Shown: one piece after another, positions 1 to 9,100 of the stretch
Layout: each line of letters begins with the position of its first letter
Numbering within the stretch: the stretch's first letter is position 1
Assembly: GCF_003946885.1 (NCBI RefSeq)
Contig: NZ_RWKQ01000025.1
Coordinates: 912 to 47,633 of the forward strand
DNA length: 46,722 nt
Direction of reading: 5' to 3'
DNA from: Specibacter cremeus
GTDB lineage: Bacteria > Actinomycetota > Actinomycetes > Actinomycetales > Micrococcaceae
Position numbers and translations under genes: made by a program
Notes under the pieces: model-generated
What the model was told of the DNA's origin: nothing
Database searches by the model: none
What the model saw: only the letters and a program-made list of their open reading frames with translations

Positions 1-255
1 ACGCTCCACCCCCGGATAGACATCCCGCAGGGCCCGCAACCGGTCCAGCCGCAGCACCGCCAACCCCGACTCACCCAGCGTGCCCAGATCCCCGCCGGAC
101 CCCTTCACCCACAACAACTCCACCGGCTCCCCCGTCACCGGGTCCGTGGCCGCCCCCTTGGCCGAGGTGTTGCCGCCGGCAAAATTCGTGATGCGCTTCT
201 CCGCCCCCAACCGGTTCGACCGGGCAATCAGGTCCGTCACAGTTTGATTGGTCAT
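1..255 (-). CDS. Bifunctional class II aldolase / short-chain dehydrogenase, N-terminal 85 residues (partial)
   Basis: Only the first 85 codons are in the window; the gene continues past the left edge. The start ATG at 255-253 has a GAGGGA-type ribosome-binding site. The N-terminus contains FAGGNTSAKG and LLWVKGSGGDLG, typical of the rhamnulose-1-phosphate aldolase/SDR fusion family. Members of that family cleave a ketose 1-phosphate to DHAP and an aldehyde in the aldolase half and oxidise the aldehyde in the SDR half. The gene lies 24 bp downstream of the FGGY kinase on the same strand, so it is the third gene of that operon. The substrate need not be rhamnulose 1-phosphate, because no rhamnose isomerase is visible and the linked transporter is polyol-type. 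Confidence 0.85.
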   Translation of the reverse strand, partial: MTNQTVTDLIARSNRLGAEKRITNFAGGNTSAKGAATDPVTGEPVELLWVKGSGGDLGTLGESGLAVLRLDRLRALRDVYPGVER

Positions 256-279
256 GTCTTTTCCCTCGCTAGTCATGGC

Positions 280-1722
280 TCACCGCGCGCGGCGGTCCTC
301 ATTCAGGTCGGCGGCGCGACGGAAGTCGGCCATCTTGCGTCGGTAGTCCTCATGTTTGGCCGGAACCGGCTCAAACGTCGCCTCGACGTCGGCGGCGAAC
401 GAGCGCAACCGGGTGACGCCGTCGTACTGGCCCACGGCCAGACCGGCCAGGTAGGACGCGCCTTGGGCGGCGCCGTGGCCGCTGCGCGGGCGGTGCACCG
501 GGATGCCCATGGCGTCGGCCTTGATCTGCAGCCACGCGCGCGAGGCGGAGCCGCCGCCGGTGGCCCGGATGGCGTCGATCGTGAAGCCGCGCTCGGCGAG
601 CCGCGCCACCTCGACGGCCAGCATGAGCGCGCTGCCCTCCATGGCGGCCAGCATGAGATCATAGCCGTCGACGGTCAGGTCGATGCCGTCGAGGATGCCG
701 CGGGCCGACGCGTTCCACGTGGGCGTCCGTTCGCCGGCCAGCGACGGCACCATGGTCAGCCGGGACGGGCGCGCACGGGCCAGCAGTTCGTCGGAATCCT
801 TCAGGTCCGTGCCCGGAATCAGCCGGGTCAGCCAGTCGACGACCGCCCCCGAGGTGACCTGCGCGCTGATCAGCAGATCGACGTCGTCAAAGCAGTGCCG
901 GGCGTGGATGAACCCGTCGACGGCGGTGCCGCGCGGGACGGCCAGCATGCCGACGGTGGAGAACCCGGTCATCTCGACGAACGGGTCGCCGCTGCGCAGC
1001 ACGCCGGCCTCCAGCGCCGTGCCGACGGAGTCGATGGCGCCGGCCGCGACGGGCGTGCCGGCCGGGATGCCGGTGGCTGCGGCGGCGGCCGCCGTGACCG
1101 TGCCGACGATGTCCGTGCATTTGCGCACGGTCCCGAGCAGGTGCGTGGCGACGCCCGCCCCGGCCAGCCGGTGGTCCATCGCGTCGGCGGCCTGGTCGAA
1201 GCCCTGCATGAGGGAGGCGGTGCTGTCGTCGAGCGTCGCCGCGCCGGTCAACCGGTGCACGATGAAGCCGTTGGTCGCCAACACGTGCGCGGCACGTCCG
1301 ACGACGTCGGGCCGGTTGCGTTGCCACCACAACAGTTTCGCGGTGCCGAAGAAGGGGTCCGCGCCGTTCCGGTCGTCCGGGATGAGTTCGCGGATCTCCC
1401 GGGCCTCGGCGAGTGCGCGGCGGTCCAGCCATGTCAGCGCCGGGGTGACCGGATCGCCGGCGGCGTCCACGGCGACAAGCGTGGGCGCCTGCGAGGTGAC
1501 TGCGACGCCCAGCACGCTGTGCCCGGCGACGATGTCGGGGGTCAGTGCCCGCACGCCGTCCCACCAGGCGTTGGCGTCCTGTTCGGCCTCGTTGCCGTCG
1601 ATGGCGGTGGGGTAGGCCCAGTGGCCCTCGTCGACGAGCCGGCCGTCCAGATCCGTGGAGACGACCTTGACGGAGCTGGTGCCGACGTCGATCCCGAGCA
1701 GGATCGGGGTGGGCGAACTCAT
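280..1722 (-). CDS. FGGY-family carbohydrate kinase
   Basis: A 480-residue kinase expected to phosphorylate a ketose or related sugar with ATP in the cytoplasm. The N-terminal phosphate motif is GIDVGTSSVKVV (about residues 8-20), followed by LTWLDRRA and ATNGFIVHRLTG. The C-terminal lobe has SLAGERTPTWNASARG and the adenosine-site ATGGGSASRAWLQIKADA, then GAAQGASYLAGLA. Length is normal for FGGY kinases. Its ATG overlaps the stop of the upstream hydroxyacid dehydrogenase (ATGA), so the two are translationally coupled. It is followed after 24 bp by the class II aldolase/SDR, which suggests its product is the aldolase substrate, a ketose 1-phosphate. The exact sugar cannot be read from the sequence. 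Confidence 0.92.
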   Translation of the reverse strand: MSSPTPILLGIDVGTSSVKVVSTDLDGRLVDEGHWAYPTAIDGNEAEQDANAWWDGVRALTPDIVAGHSVLGVAVTSQAPTLVAVDAAGDPVTPALTWLDRRALAEAREIRELIPDDRNGADPFFGTAKLLWWQRNRPDVVGRAAHVLATNGFIVHRLTGAATLDDSTASLMQGFDQAADAMDHRLAGAGVATHLLGTVRKCTDIVGTVTAAAAAATGIPAGTPVAAGAIDSVGTALEAGVLRSGDPFVEMTGFSTVGMLAVPRGTAVDGFIHARHCFDDVDLLISAQVTSGAVVDWLTRLIPGTDLKDSDELLARARPSRLTMVPSLAGERTPTWNASARGILDGIDLTVDGYDLMLAAMEGSALMLAVEVARLAERGFTIDAIRATGGGSASRAWLQIKADAMGIPVHRPRSGHGAAQGASYLAGLAVGQYDGVTRLRSFAADVEATFEPVPAKHEDYRRKMADFRRAADLNEDRRAR

Positions 1723-2798
1723 GCCCGGGCCGCCGTGGCTCCGATGGCGGTGAGTTCGTGCAAGGGGGCCTCGCCGGCCAGGTGGCGGCGGACCTCCTCG
1801 GCCACGCCGGCGGCAGCGCGGACGGCCACCTGCTTGCTCGCCCCGGCGATATGCGGCGTCATGACGATGTTGTACCCCTTGTCCAGCAGCGTGAACAGCG
1901 GGTGGTCGAAATCGACCGGCTCGGTGGGGAACACGTCGAACGCGGCGCCGGCCAGGTGACCTGATTCCAACGCCGCGACGACGGCGTCGTAGTCGACGAG
2001 CGGCCCGCGCGCGGCGTTGACCAGGTGGCCGCCCGGCGCCATGAGCGCCAGCCGCTCGGCGTCGACGATGTGCCGCGTCTCCTCCGTGAGGCGGGCGTGC
2101 ACGGAGACGATGGTGCTGCGGGCGAACACGTCGTCGACGTCGTCCACCAGGGTGGCGACCCCGTCGAGGGACACCGGCTTGGCGTAGGGGTCGAACACGA
2201 GCACCGTGGCACCCATGGCGTGCAGCACCCGCGCGACGTGCCCGCCGACGGCGCCGGCGCCGATCAGCCCGATAGTGGACCCGTTGATCTCGGGACCCAC
2301 TTCGGCGTGCCGGTAAAACTCCCCGCGCCAGCGCCGCTCGGCCAGCGCCGTGTGCGATTCGGGGATGCGACGCGAGAGCGCCAGCATGAGCCCGACCGTC
2401 ATCTCGGCCGTGGCGATGCCGTTGCGGCCGGGGACGTTGACCACCTTGATGCCGAGCTCCTCGGCGGCGGCGATGTTGACGTTGGTGGGGCCGCCACGGG
2501 AGACGCCGATGATCTCCAACTGCGGGTTGGCCTCGAGCACGCGCCGGGTGAGCGGCGCCAGCTGCGTGACGACCGCCTTCTGGCCGCGGAGCGCCTCGAT
2601 GAGTCGGTCCTCGGTGCCGGAGGCCTCGCTCACCTCGGCGACATCGCCGAAGGGGGCGTCCGGCCAGTCGAATTCGAGCTCGGAGACGGCGACGGCGCCG
2701 CCCATCCGGTGTTCCAGTTCGGTGCGGAAGATGCCCGGGAGGATGAAGTGGTCTCCGGCCGCCAGGACGGGGTAGCCGGATGCTGGTTGGTTGTTCAT
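1719..2798 (-). CDS. NAD-dependent D-2-hydroxyacid dehydrogenase family protein
   Basis: A 359-residue member of the D-isomer-specific 2-hydroxyacid dehydrogenase family. The nucleotide-binding loop GLIGAGAVGGHVA lies near residues 177-189. The catalytic set is recognisable as Arg264 (NAARGPLVD), Glu293 (PTEP) and His316 (TPHIAGAS). It is the first gene of a minus-strand operon with the FGGY kinase (ATGA overlap) and the aldolase/SDR. An AAGGTGG ribosome-binding site precedes the ATG. Inference: it may oxidise or reduce the hydroxyacid made when the aldolase/SDR oxidises its aldehyde product, but it could equally act earlier on a sugar acid. Phosphoglycerate dehydrogenase is unlikely, as there is no ACT-type C-terminal domain and the context is catabolic. 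Confidence 0.88.
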   Translation of the reverse strand: MNNQPASGYPVLAAGDHFILPGIFRTELEHRMGGAVAVSELEFDWPDAPFGDVAEVSEASGTEDRLIEALRGQKAVVTQLAPLTRRVLEANPQLEIIGVSRGGPTNVNIAAAEELGIKVVNVPGRNGIATAEMTVGLMLALSRRIPESHTALAERRWRGEFYRHAEVGPEINGSTIGLIGAGAVGGHVARVLHAMGATVLVFDPYAKPVSLDGVATLVDDVDDVFARSTIVSVHARLTEETRHIVDAERLALMAPGGHLVNAARGPLVDYDAVVAALESGHLAGAAFDVFPTEPVDFDHPLFTLLDKGYNIVMTPHIAGASKQVAVRAAAGVAEEVRRHLAGEAPLHELTAIGATAARA

Positions 2799-2905
2799 GT
2801 CTACTGGGCCACCTTGCTGTGAGTTGCGGCATCCCGAAGTCGCCGCGTTATTTCATGTTAAGTCTAACGCAATATTACAAGTTGCACATGTTCTATCATG
2901 GCGGA
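2799..2905. promoter_or_regulatory. Divergent promoter/operator region between hydroxyacid dehydrogenase operon and DeoR regulator
   Basis: AT-rich stretch (about 2845-2900) between divergent genes. On the + strand, TATCAT at 2894-2899 lies 6 nt before the GTG at 2906 and is a candidate -10. The 15-mer at 2886-2900 (ACATGTTCTATCATG) matches the minus-strand 15-mer at 5107-5093 upstream of the permease at 12 of 15 positions (ACATGnnCTATCnTG). That makes it a candidate operator for the DeoR protein. Confidence 0.5.
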
Positions 2906-3658
2906 GTGATCACTCTGGCTGCGGAAGAGCGTCTGGCCTGGCTGCTGGACCGGTTGAAGACCCATGGCAGCGTCACGCTGGCCGATGCCGCAGGCGAGCT
3001 CGAGGTCAGTCAGATGACGATCCGCCGCGACCTGCAGGACCTCGAGGGCACCGGCGACGCCCGTCGCGTGCGCGGCGGGGCGGTCTGGACGGGCGCCACA
3101 AGCTTCACCGGCCGGGAGCGGGCCAACAGCGACGAGAAGAACCGGATCGCCGCGAAACTGCTGCCGTACGTCCCGGCCACCGGCCTCGTGGCCTTCGACT
3201 CTTCTACCACGATCTACCGCCTTGCAACATTGTTAACACGGGCGCGGGGCCTGACTGTCGTCACCAATAGCATCCAGACGCTTGAGGCGCTGCGCGGCAA
3301 GCCCGGCATCGACGGCATGCTTACCGGCGGCGTGTTCGATGAGAACAGCACCTCGCTCGTCGGCCCCGTGGCGACCGCCTCGATCCGCCGGCTCTCGTTC
3401 CAGAGCTTCTTCTGCTCCGCCAGCGCCGTGCACGAGACCATGGGCTGCTCGGAGGGGACGCTCGAGGAGGCCGACGTGAAGCGGGCCATGAGCGAATCGG
3501 CCGCGCAGACCCTGCTCGGGGCCAACATCGCCAAGTTCGGCTCCCGTTCCGCCGCGCAGTCGGTCGAGTGGCCCCAGGTCAGCGTGCTGGCCACCGAGCT
3601 GGATCCGCACGACGACACCCTGGCCGGCTACCGCCGCCTCGTCCCCACCGTCGTCTAG
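2906..3658 (+). CDS. DeoR/GlpR-family transcriptional regulator
   Basis: About 250 residues. The N-terminal winged helix (RLAWLLDRLKTHGSVTL, then GELEVSQMTIRRDLQDLE) has the DeoR signature spacing. The C-terminal sugar-phosphate-sensing domain includes DSSTTIYRLATLL, VVTNSIQT and GGVFDENSTSLVGP. Such proteins usually repress sugar operons and are released by a phosphorylated sugar. The GTG at 2906 is preferred because a TATCAT hexamer lies exactly 6 nt upstream, which fits a leaderless mRNA. ATG 2888 would add six residues and has no ribosome-binding site. It is divergent from the dehydrogenase-kinase-aldolase operon and convergent with the permease, so it very likely controls both. Confidence 0.9.
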   Translation: MITLAAEERLAWLLDRLKTHGSVTLADAAGELEVSQMTIRRDLQDLEGTGDARRVRGGAVWTGATSFTGRERANSDEKNRIAAKLLPYVPATGLVAFDSSTTIYRLATLLTRARGLTVVTNSIQTLEALRGKPGIDGMLTGGVFDENSTSLVGPVATASIRRLSFQSFFCSASAVHETMGCSEGTLEEADVKRAMSESAAQTLLGANIAKFGSRSAAQSVEWPQVSVLATELDPHDDTLAGYRRLVPTVV

Positions 3659-3662
3659 CCTC

Positions 3663-3729
3663 CGCATCTTTGACGCAGAAACTGCACCGGGCAAGCGCGT
3701 TCCCCTGCAGTTTCTGCGTCAAAGATGCG
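3663..3729. terminator. Long perfect hairpin between convergent genes
   Basis: Arms 3663-3686 and 3706-3729 are perfectly complementary over 24 bp, with a 19-nt loop. It lies between the stop of the DeoR gene (3658) and the stop of the permease (3741), so it can act as a bidirectional terminator. There is no clear U-tract. Its sequence is unrelated to the other four long hairpins in the window. Confidence 0.75.
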
Positions 3730-3740
3730 ACTGGATGGGG

Positions 3741-5036
3741 CTACGCCGTGACCGGATCCTTCACTGTTTGGCTTTTCTCATAGTCGGCCAGCGCGTTCTG
3801 GTCGACCCTCATGAAGTAGCTCAGGACGAAGCCGAGCAGGTAGATGGCCGCCAGCAGCACGACCATGCCGGCCGTGCCGAGGATCGGCCAGAAGATGGTC
3901 ACCAGCAGCGGGCCGACGAACGACGACAGGCCGGCGGACAGGTTCAGCAGCGACACGGCGGCGCCACGGGAGTGCGGGGCCCACGCCGGGAACACCGCCG
4001 AGAGCGGCACGAACGCGGCGATGCCCACGCCGAAGAGCAGCACGGCGAACGCGGTGATCCACGGGTTCGGGCCCACGGCCAGCGGCAGGAAGTACATCAG
4101 CAGCGTCGCGACGGCCATGCCGATGCAGCCGAACCAGCGCACCGTGCGGATCCAGCCGAACTTGTCGCCGAGCACGCCCCACATGAGATTCGTGAAGATC
4201 GTGACGAGGTAGACCAAGCCCCACAGTTGCAGCCAGGTGGATTCGGAGAAGCCGATGTCGCGGGTGAACACGATGGGCAGCATGACGATGAACGCGTACA
4301 ACGAGACCTGGTTGATGATGCGCATGGCGATGCCGAGCAGGAACTGGCGGTTGCGGAACGGCAGCGTCACGCCCTCCTTCAGCGCGGCGCCGAATCCGGC
4401 GGCCGTCTTCGGGAAGTCCGATCGGGGCGCCTTGCCGCGGACCATGAAGAACGCCAGCAGGCCGCCGATGACGATGAATCCGATGGCCAGCCACATGGTC
4501 GTGACCTGGCCGATCACCGGGATCGTGAAGCTGGGCAGGTAGGAGCCGAACAGGCCCAGGCCCACCGAGTACATGCACCAGAACCAGCCCATGGCCGAGG
4601 ACAGCTTGTCTTGCGGTGCCGAGTAGGAGATCCACACGACGAAGCCGTACACGAACAACGGGTACGCGGCGGCGCGGATCGCATACATGAGCAGCATCAT
4701 CGTGTAGTCGTGCTGCTGGACGCCGAAGACCAGGAAGCCGGCGTGGAACACGATCCAGCCGACGGTGGCGATGGCCATGATGCGCCGGGGGCCGAAGAAG
4801 TCGGCCAGGATACCGGAGGCGAACGCAGCGATGGCCACGACGAGGCCGTAGACGGTGAACAGCGTGCCGGCCTGCTGTTCGCTGAAGCCGAGGTCGGACA
4901 CCATGAAGTTGGACAGGAACGCCTGCTCGATGCCGTCGCCGGTCATGAAGAAGGCGATGGCCACATAGCCCCAGACCAGGGCCCGCGACAGGCCGAAGAA
5001 GGTGCGGCCCCCGCTCCCCGCTGCCAATTGAGACAT
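3741..5036 (-). CDS. MFS transporter, polyol permease (RbtT/DalT/CsbX-like)
   Basis: A 431-residue integral membrane transporter with about 12 hydrophobic segments. Near the N-terminus, FFMTGDGIEQAFLSNFM followed by FTVYGLVVAIAAFASGILADFFGPRR is characteristic of the ribitol/D-arabinitol permease subfamily. It probably imports a polyol or related sugar by proton symport. The ATG at 5036 has a strong AAAGGAG ribosome-binding site. The gene is convergent with deoR, separated by a long hairpin, and divergent from the SDR at 5242. A candidate DeoR operator is at 5093-5107. The subfamily call rests on remembered sequence pattern; the substrate is not determined. Confidence 0.87.
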   Translation of the reverse strand: MSQLAAGSGGRTFFGLSRALVWGYVAIAFFMTGDGIEQAFLSNFMVSDLGFSEQQAGTLFTVYGLVVAIAAFASGILADFFGPRRIMAIATVGWIVFHAGFLVFGVQQHDYTMMLLMYAIRAAAYPLFVYGFVVWISYSAPQDKLSSAMGWFWCMYSVGLGLFGSYLPSFTIPVIGQVTTMWLAIGFIVIGGLLAFFMVRGKAPRSDFPKTAAGFGAALKEGVTLPFRNRQFLLGIAMRIINQVSLYAFIVMLPIVFTRDIGFSESTWLQLWGLVYLVTIFTNLMWGVLGDKFGWIRTVRWFGCIGMAVATLLMYFLPLAVGPNPWITAFAVLLFGVGIAAFVPLSAVFPAWAPHSRGAAVSLLNLSAGLSSFVGPLLVTIFWPILGTAGMVVLLAAIYLLGFVLSYFMRVDQNALADYEKSQTVKDPVTA

Positions 5037-5092
5037 GGATACTCCTTTGTACTCGCGCGTCCCCTGCGGACGTGATCAACGCCATGTTATTG

Positions 5093-5107
5093 CACGATAG
5101 GTCATGT
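5093..5107 (-). promoter_or_regulatory. Candidate operator shared with the deoR promoter region
   Basis: Read on the minus strand this is ACATGACCTATCGTG, matching 12 of 15 positions of the site at 2886-2900 upstream of deoR. The flanks are also alike (ATAACAATTGC here, ATTACAAGTTGC there). It lies between the permease (start 5036) and the SDR (start 5242), where a common regulator would bind. Confidence 0.45.
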
Positions 5108-5241
5108 AAGCAATTGTTATTTTTGTGAGGCACAACCAGGGTCGCGGGGACTCGCGGCCCCTCTGGGGCTCGCTTTCCGCCCGTTCCCGTGTCGTGACGT
5201 GTAATCTGTGACACGAACTCCCACTCCACGAAAGGGCTGCC

Positions 5242-6012
5242 ATGACCTCCTCGATCCTCGACCGCTTCTCCCTCGCCGGGAAGGTCGCCCTCGTCACCGG
5301 CGGCGCCATGGGACTCGGCCTGGCCATGGCCACGGCGTTGACCGAGGCGGGCGCCACCATCGTGCTCGCCGACGTCAACGAGGAGCGCGGTGCCGAGGCC
5401 GCCGCGTCGCTGGCCGGCGCCTCGTTCGTGCACATGGACGTGACCGACGAGGAGCAGGTGCGTGCCGCCGTCGTCGGCGTCGTCGAGACGCACGGGCACC
5501 TGGACATCTTGCTAAACAACGCCGGCATCACCATCCATGCGCCGCTGGAGACGTCGTCGACTGCGGACTGGCGCAAGGTCATGGACGTAAACCTGGACGG
5601 CGTGTACCTGGTGCTGCGCGAGGTCGGCAACGTCATGGTGGGGCAGGGCTCCGGATCGATCATCAACACGGCCTCGATGTCGGGCATCATCGCGAACGTG
5701 CCGCAGGCGCAGGCGTCGTACAACGCGTCGAAGGGCGCCGTGATCATGCTGACCAAGAGCGCCGCCGCCGAATGGGCCTCCCGCGGCGTGCGCGTGAACG
5801 CGATCGCGCCCGGCTACATGGAGACCGAACTGACGAAGCCGTTCTTCGCCGCCGGCGGGGCGCAGATCGACACGTGGATGGCCATGACGCCGATGGGCCG
5901 CCCCGGCCAGCCCGACGAGCTCGGCGGCGCGGCCGTGTTCCTCGCCTCCGAAGCGGCCTCGTTCATCACCGGCGCGGTGCTCTCCATCGACGGCGGCTAC
6001 ACGGCCATCTGA
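5242..6012 (+). CDS. Short-chain dehydrogenase/reductase, probable polyol or sugar dehydrogenase
   Basis: A 256-residue classical SDR. The cofactor loop TGGAMGLG is at residues 19-26 and NNAG at 92-95. The catalytic triad is Ser147, Tyr160 and Lys164 (YNASK). Asp44 after the second beta strand favours NAD over NADP. The C-terminal FITGAVLSIDGGYTAI is typical. The start at 5242 has GAAAGG about seven bases upstream. It is divergent from the polyol permease and shares its control region, so oxidation of an imported polyol to a ketose is the simplest role. The stop is followed after 7 nt by a dispersed repeat. Confidence 0.88.
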   Translation: MTSSILDRFSLAGKVALVTGGAMGLGLAMATALTEAGATIVLADVNEERGAEAAASLAGASFVHMDVTDEEQVRAAVVGVVETHGHLDILLNNAGITIHAPLETSSTADWRKVMDVNLDGVYLVLREVGNVMVGQGSGSIINTASMSGIIANVPQAQASYNASKGAVIMLTKSAAAEWASRGVRVNAIAPGYMETELTKPFFAAGGAQIDTWMAMTPMGRPGQPDELGGAAVFLASEAASFITGAVLSIDGGYTAI

Positions 6013-6019
6013 CGCCGGC

Positions 6020-6044
6020 CGGTGGTTGAGTTCGTCGAAACCCC
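6020..6044. repeat. Dispersed REP-like repeat, single copy
   Basis: One GGTGGTTGAGTTCGTCGAAAC-type unit beginning 7 nt after the SDR stop codon. It belongs to the family found at many other 3' ends in the window. Confidence 0.8.
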
Positions 6045-6091
6045 CAGCCGAGCGACCTGCCCGTGTAAAGATGCCTGTCGGTGCGCTCCGC

Positions 6092-6097
6092 TACCGT
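6092..6097 (+). promoter_or_regulatory. Candidate -10 of a leaderless promoter for the SNF2 helicase
   Basis: TACCGT lies exactly 6 nt before the ATG at 6104, and no ribosome-binding site is visible. This matches the spacing seen at 2894, 27632 and 46598. A convincing -35 is not evident. Confidence 0.35.
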
Positions 6098-6103
6098 TAA
6101 ACC

Positions 6104-9100
6104 ATGATCGTTCCCGTCCTTCCCTCCGTCACCGCCTATGCGATCGCCGCGTTGGTGGGACCGGCCGCGTATGCGCGGGGGAAAGAGTATGCCGGCGCCG
6201 GCCACGTATTCGACGTCCTCTGGGACGACGACGAGCTGGCGCTGCACGGGCGGGTGCAGGGCCACGGCCGCACCGCGTATTGGACAAGTGTCTGGTTCAC
6301 CGAGGGACGGCATGGCATTGCCGCGGATTTCGGCGATTGCTCGTGCCCCGTCGGCGAGAACTGCAAGCACGTCGCCGCCCTCCTGCTCACCGTTGCCGGA
6401 CACTCGAACGGAACGCTCGCGGTGGCGGACGCATCCGCAGATCCGGACCCGTGGGAACGCCAGCTGTCGTCGCTGCTGCCCCCGGCCCGCGGCCAGGAGA
6501 CGGGGCGCCCCGACCACCGGCACGGCGCCTTGGTCCCGATGGCTCTCCAATTCGAGGTGCTCGAGCAGGCCGCGAACCCGTACGTGCGCCCCTCGGCGCC
6601 TCTCGCGCCGACCGTCGCGCTGGGCGTGCGCCCCGTCTCAATGGGCGAGCGCGGGAACTGGGTGCGCGGCCAGCTCACGTGGGACAACCTCCGCTACACG
6701 TACTATGGCTCGGAGTTGAACCCGGTGCACCGCGACTGGCTCAACGTCTTCCGCGCCCTGCATGTGGCCGGCCGGCAGTACCACCAGATGGAAAAGTGGA
6801 TCACCCTAGACGCTTTCAACTCCCCGCTGCTTTGGCAGCTGCTGGCGCAGGCCCGCCAGATCGGCGTCGAGCTCGTCACCTCCCGGAAATCCACCGTCGT
6901 GACCCTCCACGACACCTCCGCGGTCACCTTGGACGTCCTTGAATCCGACGACGGCGGCCTGCGCCTGTCCCCGCAGGTCACCGCCGGGGACGCCCGGCTG
7001 GAGGCACGCGACGTCGGCGTGATCGGCGCGCCGGCGCACGGACTGTTCTGGTCGGTCGGCGATCCGGGTTCGCCACTGCAGGCGCGCGACATAGCCCTGG
7101 CGCCCTTGGCCGAGCCCCTCGACGAGACGCTGCGCGCGTTCGTCGCCAACCGGTCCGTTGTGGACATCCCCGCCACCGGCCGCGAGCGGTTCCTCGCCGA
7201 CTACTATCCGCTGCTGCGCCAGAGAACGCACGTGGGTTCCAGCGACGGATCGGCCACGCTGCCTGCCATCGAGGATCCGGTGCTGGTCCTCACGGCAACG
7301 CATGCGGCGACCAAGCAGACCCCCGCCTTGGAGTTGCGGTGGCACTGGGAGTACCCGGTGGGCGGAAACGCCGTGCGGCGTCCGATGGTCGACGATGGCA
7401 GCGCCTACCGGAACACGGTCTTTGAGGAACACCTGCTGGAGACGGTGACGGAGGCACTGGCCCCGTTCCCGCCGTCGTGCCGGGAAACCTTCCCGCACGC
7501 GCCCAACCTCTACCCCGGCAGCAACGAGCCCGTGCGGCTGCGCGACGTCACGGCGGCCCGGTTCAGCACCGAGGCGCTGCCCGCCCTGGCCCGGATCGAG
7601 CACGTGCGGATCGACACCAGCGGCTCGGCCCCCGACTACACGGAGCTGTCCGGCACCCCGCAGATCGGCATCAGCACTCGCGGCACCGACGACCACGACT
7701 GGTTCGATCTCGGCGTGACCGTCACCATCGACGGAACGGACATACCGTTCGATCAGCTCTTCCGGGCCCTGGCGGCCGGCGAGGAGCACCTGATGCTGCC
7801 CAACGGGCACTACTTCCCGCTGGACCAGCCCGAATTCCACCAACTGCGCAAACTGATCGAGGAGGCCAGGTCGCTGCAGGAGCCCGGCGAGTCCTTGAAG
7901 ATCAGCCGGTACCAGGCGGGGCTGTGGGACGAGCTGGCGGAGCTGGCGGCCACGGCCGAGCAGGCCGCCGCCTGGCGCTCGTCCGTCGAGGGGCTGCTGA
8001 ACCTCGCCGAGTTGCCGGCCACCCCAGCGCCCGAGACGCTGCGGGCCGAGTTGCGTCCCTACCAGCAAGAGGGCTTCACGTGGCTGGCGTTCCTGCGCGA
8101 GCACGGCCTCGGCGGCGTCCTTGCCGACGACATGGGCCTCGGCAAGACGCTGCAGACGCTCGCCCTGGTCAGCCACGCGAAGAAGCACGACGACGGCATG
8201 TCGCCTTTCCTGGTCGTCGCGCCGACGTCGGTGGTCGGGAACTGGGCCGCGGAGGCGGCGAAGTTCACCCCCGACCTGGCCGTGGCCATGGTAGCGGAAA
8301 CGTTCGCCAAGAGCGGCCTGTCGGCGTCGGCACTGGCCGGCGCCGCCGACGTGGTCATCACCTCCTACGCGCTTTTCCGCATCGATTACGCCGCCTACGC
8401 CGCCCAGGAGTGGTCCGGGCTCATCCTCGACGAGGCGCAGTTCGTGAAGAACCACGTCACCAAGGCCAGCCAGAACGCCCGGCGCTTCCCGGCCCCGTTC
8501 AAGCTCGCCATCACCGGCACGCCGCTGGAGAACAACCTGATGGAGCTGTGGTCCCTGTTCGCCATCACCGCCCCGGGCTTGTTCCCCTCCTCGGGGAACT
8601 TCGCCGACTATTACCGCAAGCCGGTGGAGAAGGACGGGGACGCGGACCGGCTCAAGCAATTGCGCCGCCGCATCCGTCCCCTGATCATGCGTCGCACCAA
8701 GGAGGCCGTCGCCAAGGAGCTGCCGGCGAAGCAGGAACAGGTCCTCGAATTGGACCTGGCGCCGCGGCACCGCACCCTCTACCAGCGGCACCTGCAGCGC
8801 GAACGCCAGAAGGTACTCGGGCTGCTCGGCGACATGGACAAGAACCGGTTCGCCATCTTCCGGTCGCTGACCACGCTGCGCATGCTCAGCCTGGACGCGT
8901 CCCTGGTCGATGTGAAGTACGCATCCACCCCGTCGAGCAAACTGGACGTCCTGTTCGAGCAGCTGGACGATGTGCTGGCCGAGGGGCACCGGGCCCTGAT
9001 CTTCAGCCAGTTCACCAGCTTCCTGTCGAAGGCCGCGGAGCGCCTGGCTGCGGCCGGGGTCGAGTACGCGTACCTCGACGGCAAGACCACTCGGCGCGCC

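Noticed and set aside
244-1959. Long open frames opposite the kinase and dehydrogenase genes, and similar long frames opposite the MHS transporter (26186-27547), the polyol permease (3735-5075) and the hydrolases (21288-24698).
   Set aside because: They are the expected shadows of high-GC genes on the other strand: low-complexity Arg/Ala/Gly/His-rich translations without domains, while the opposite strand has clear motifs.
3663-3729. Long inverted repeat considered as the ends of an insertion sequence or MITE.
   Set aside because: There is no target-site duplication and the sequence is not shared with the other long hairpins. All of them sit at gene ends, which fits terminators better.
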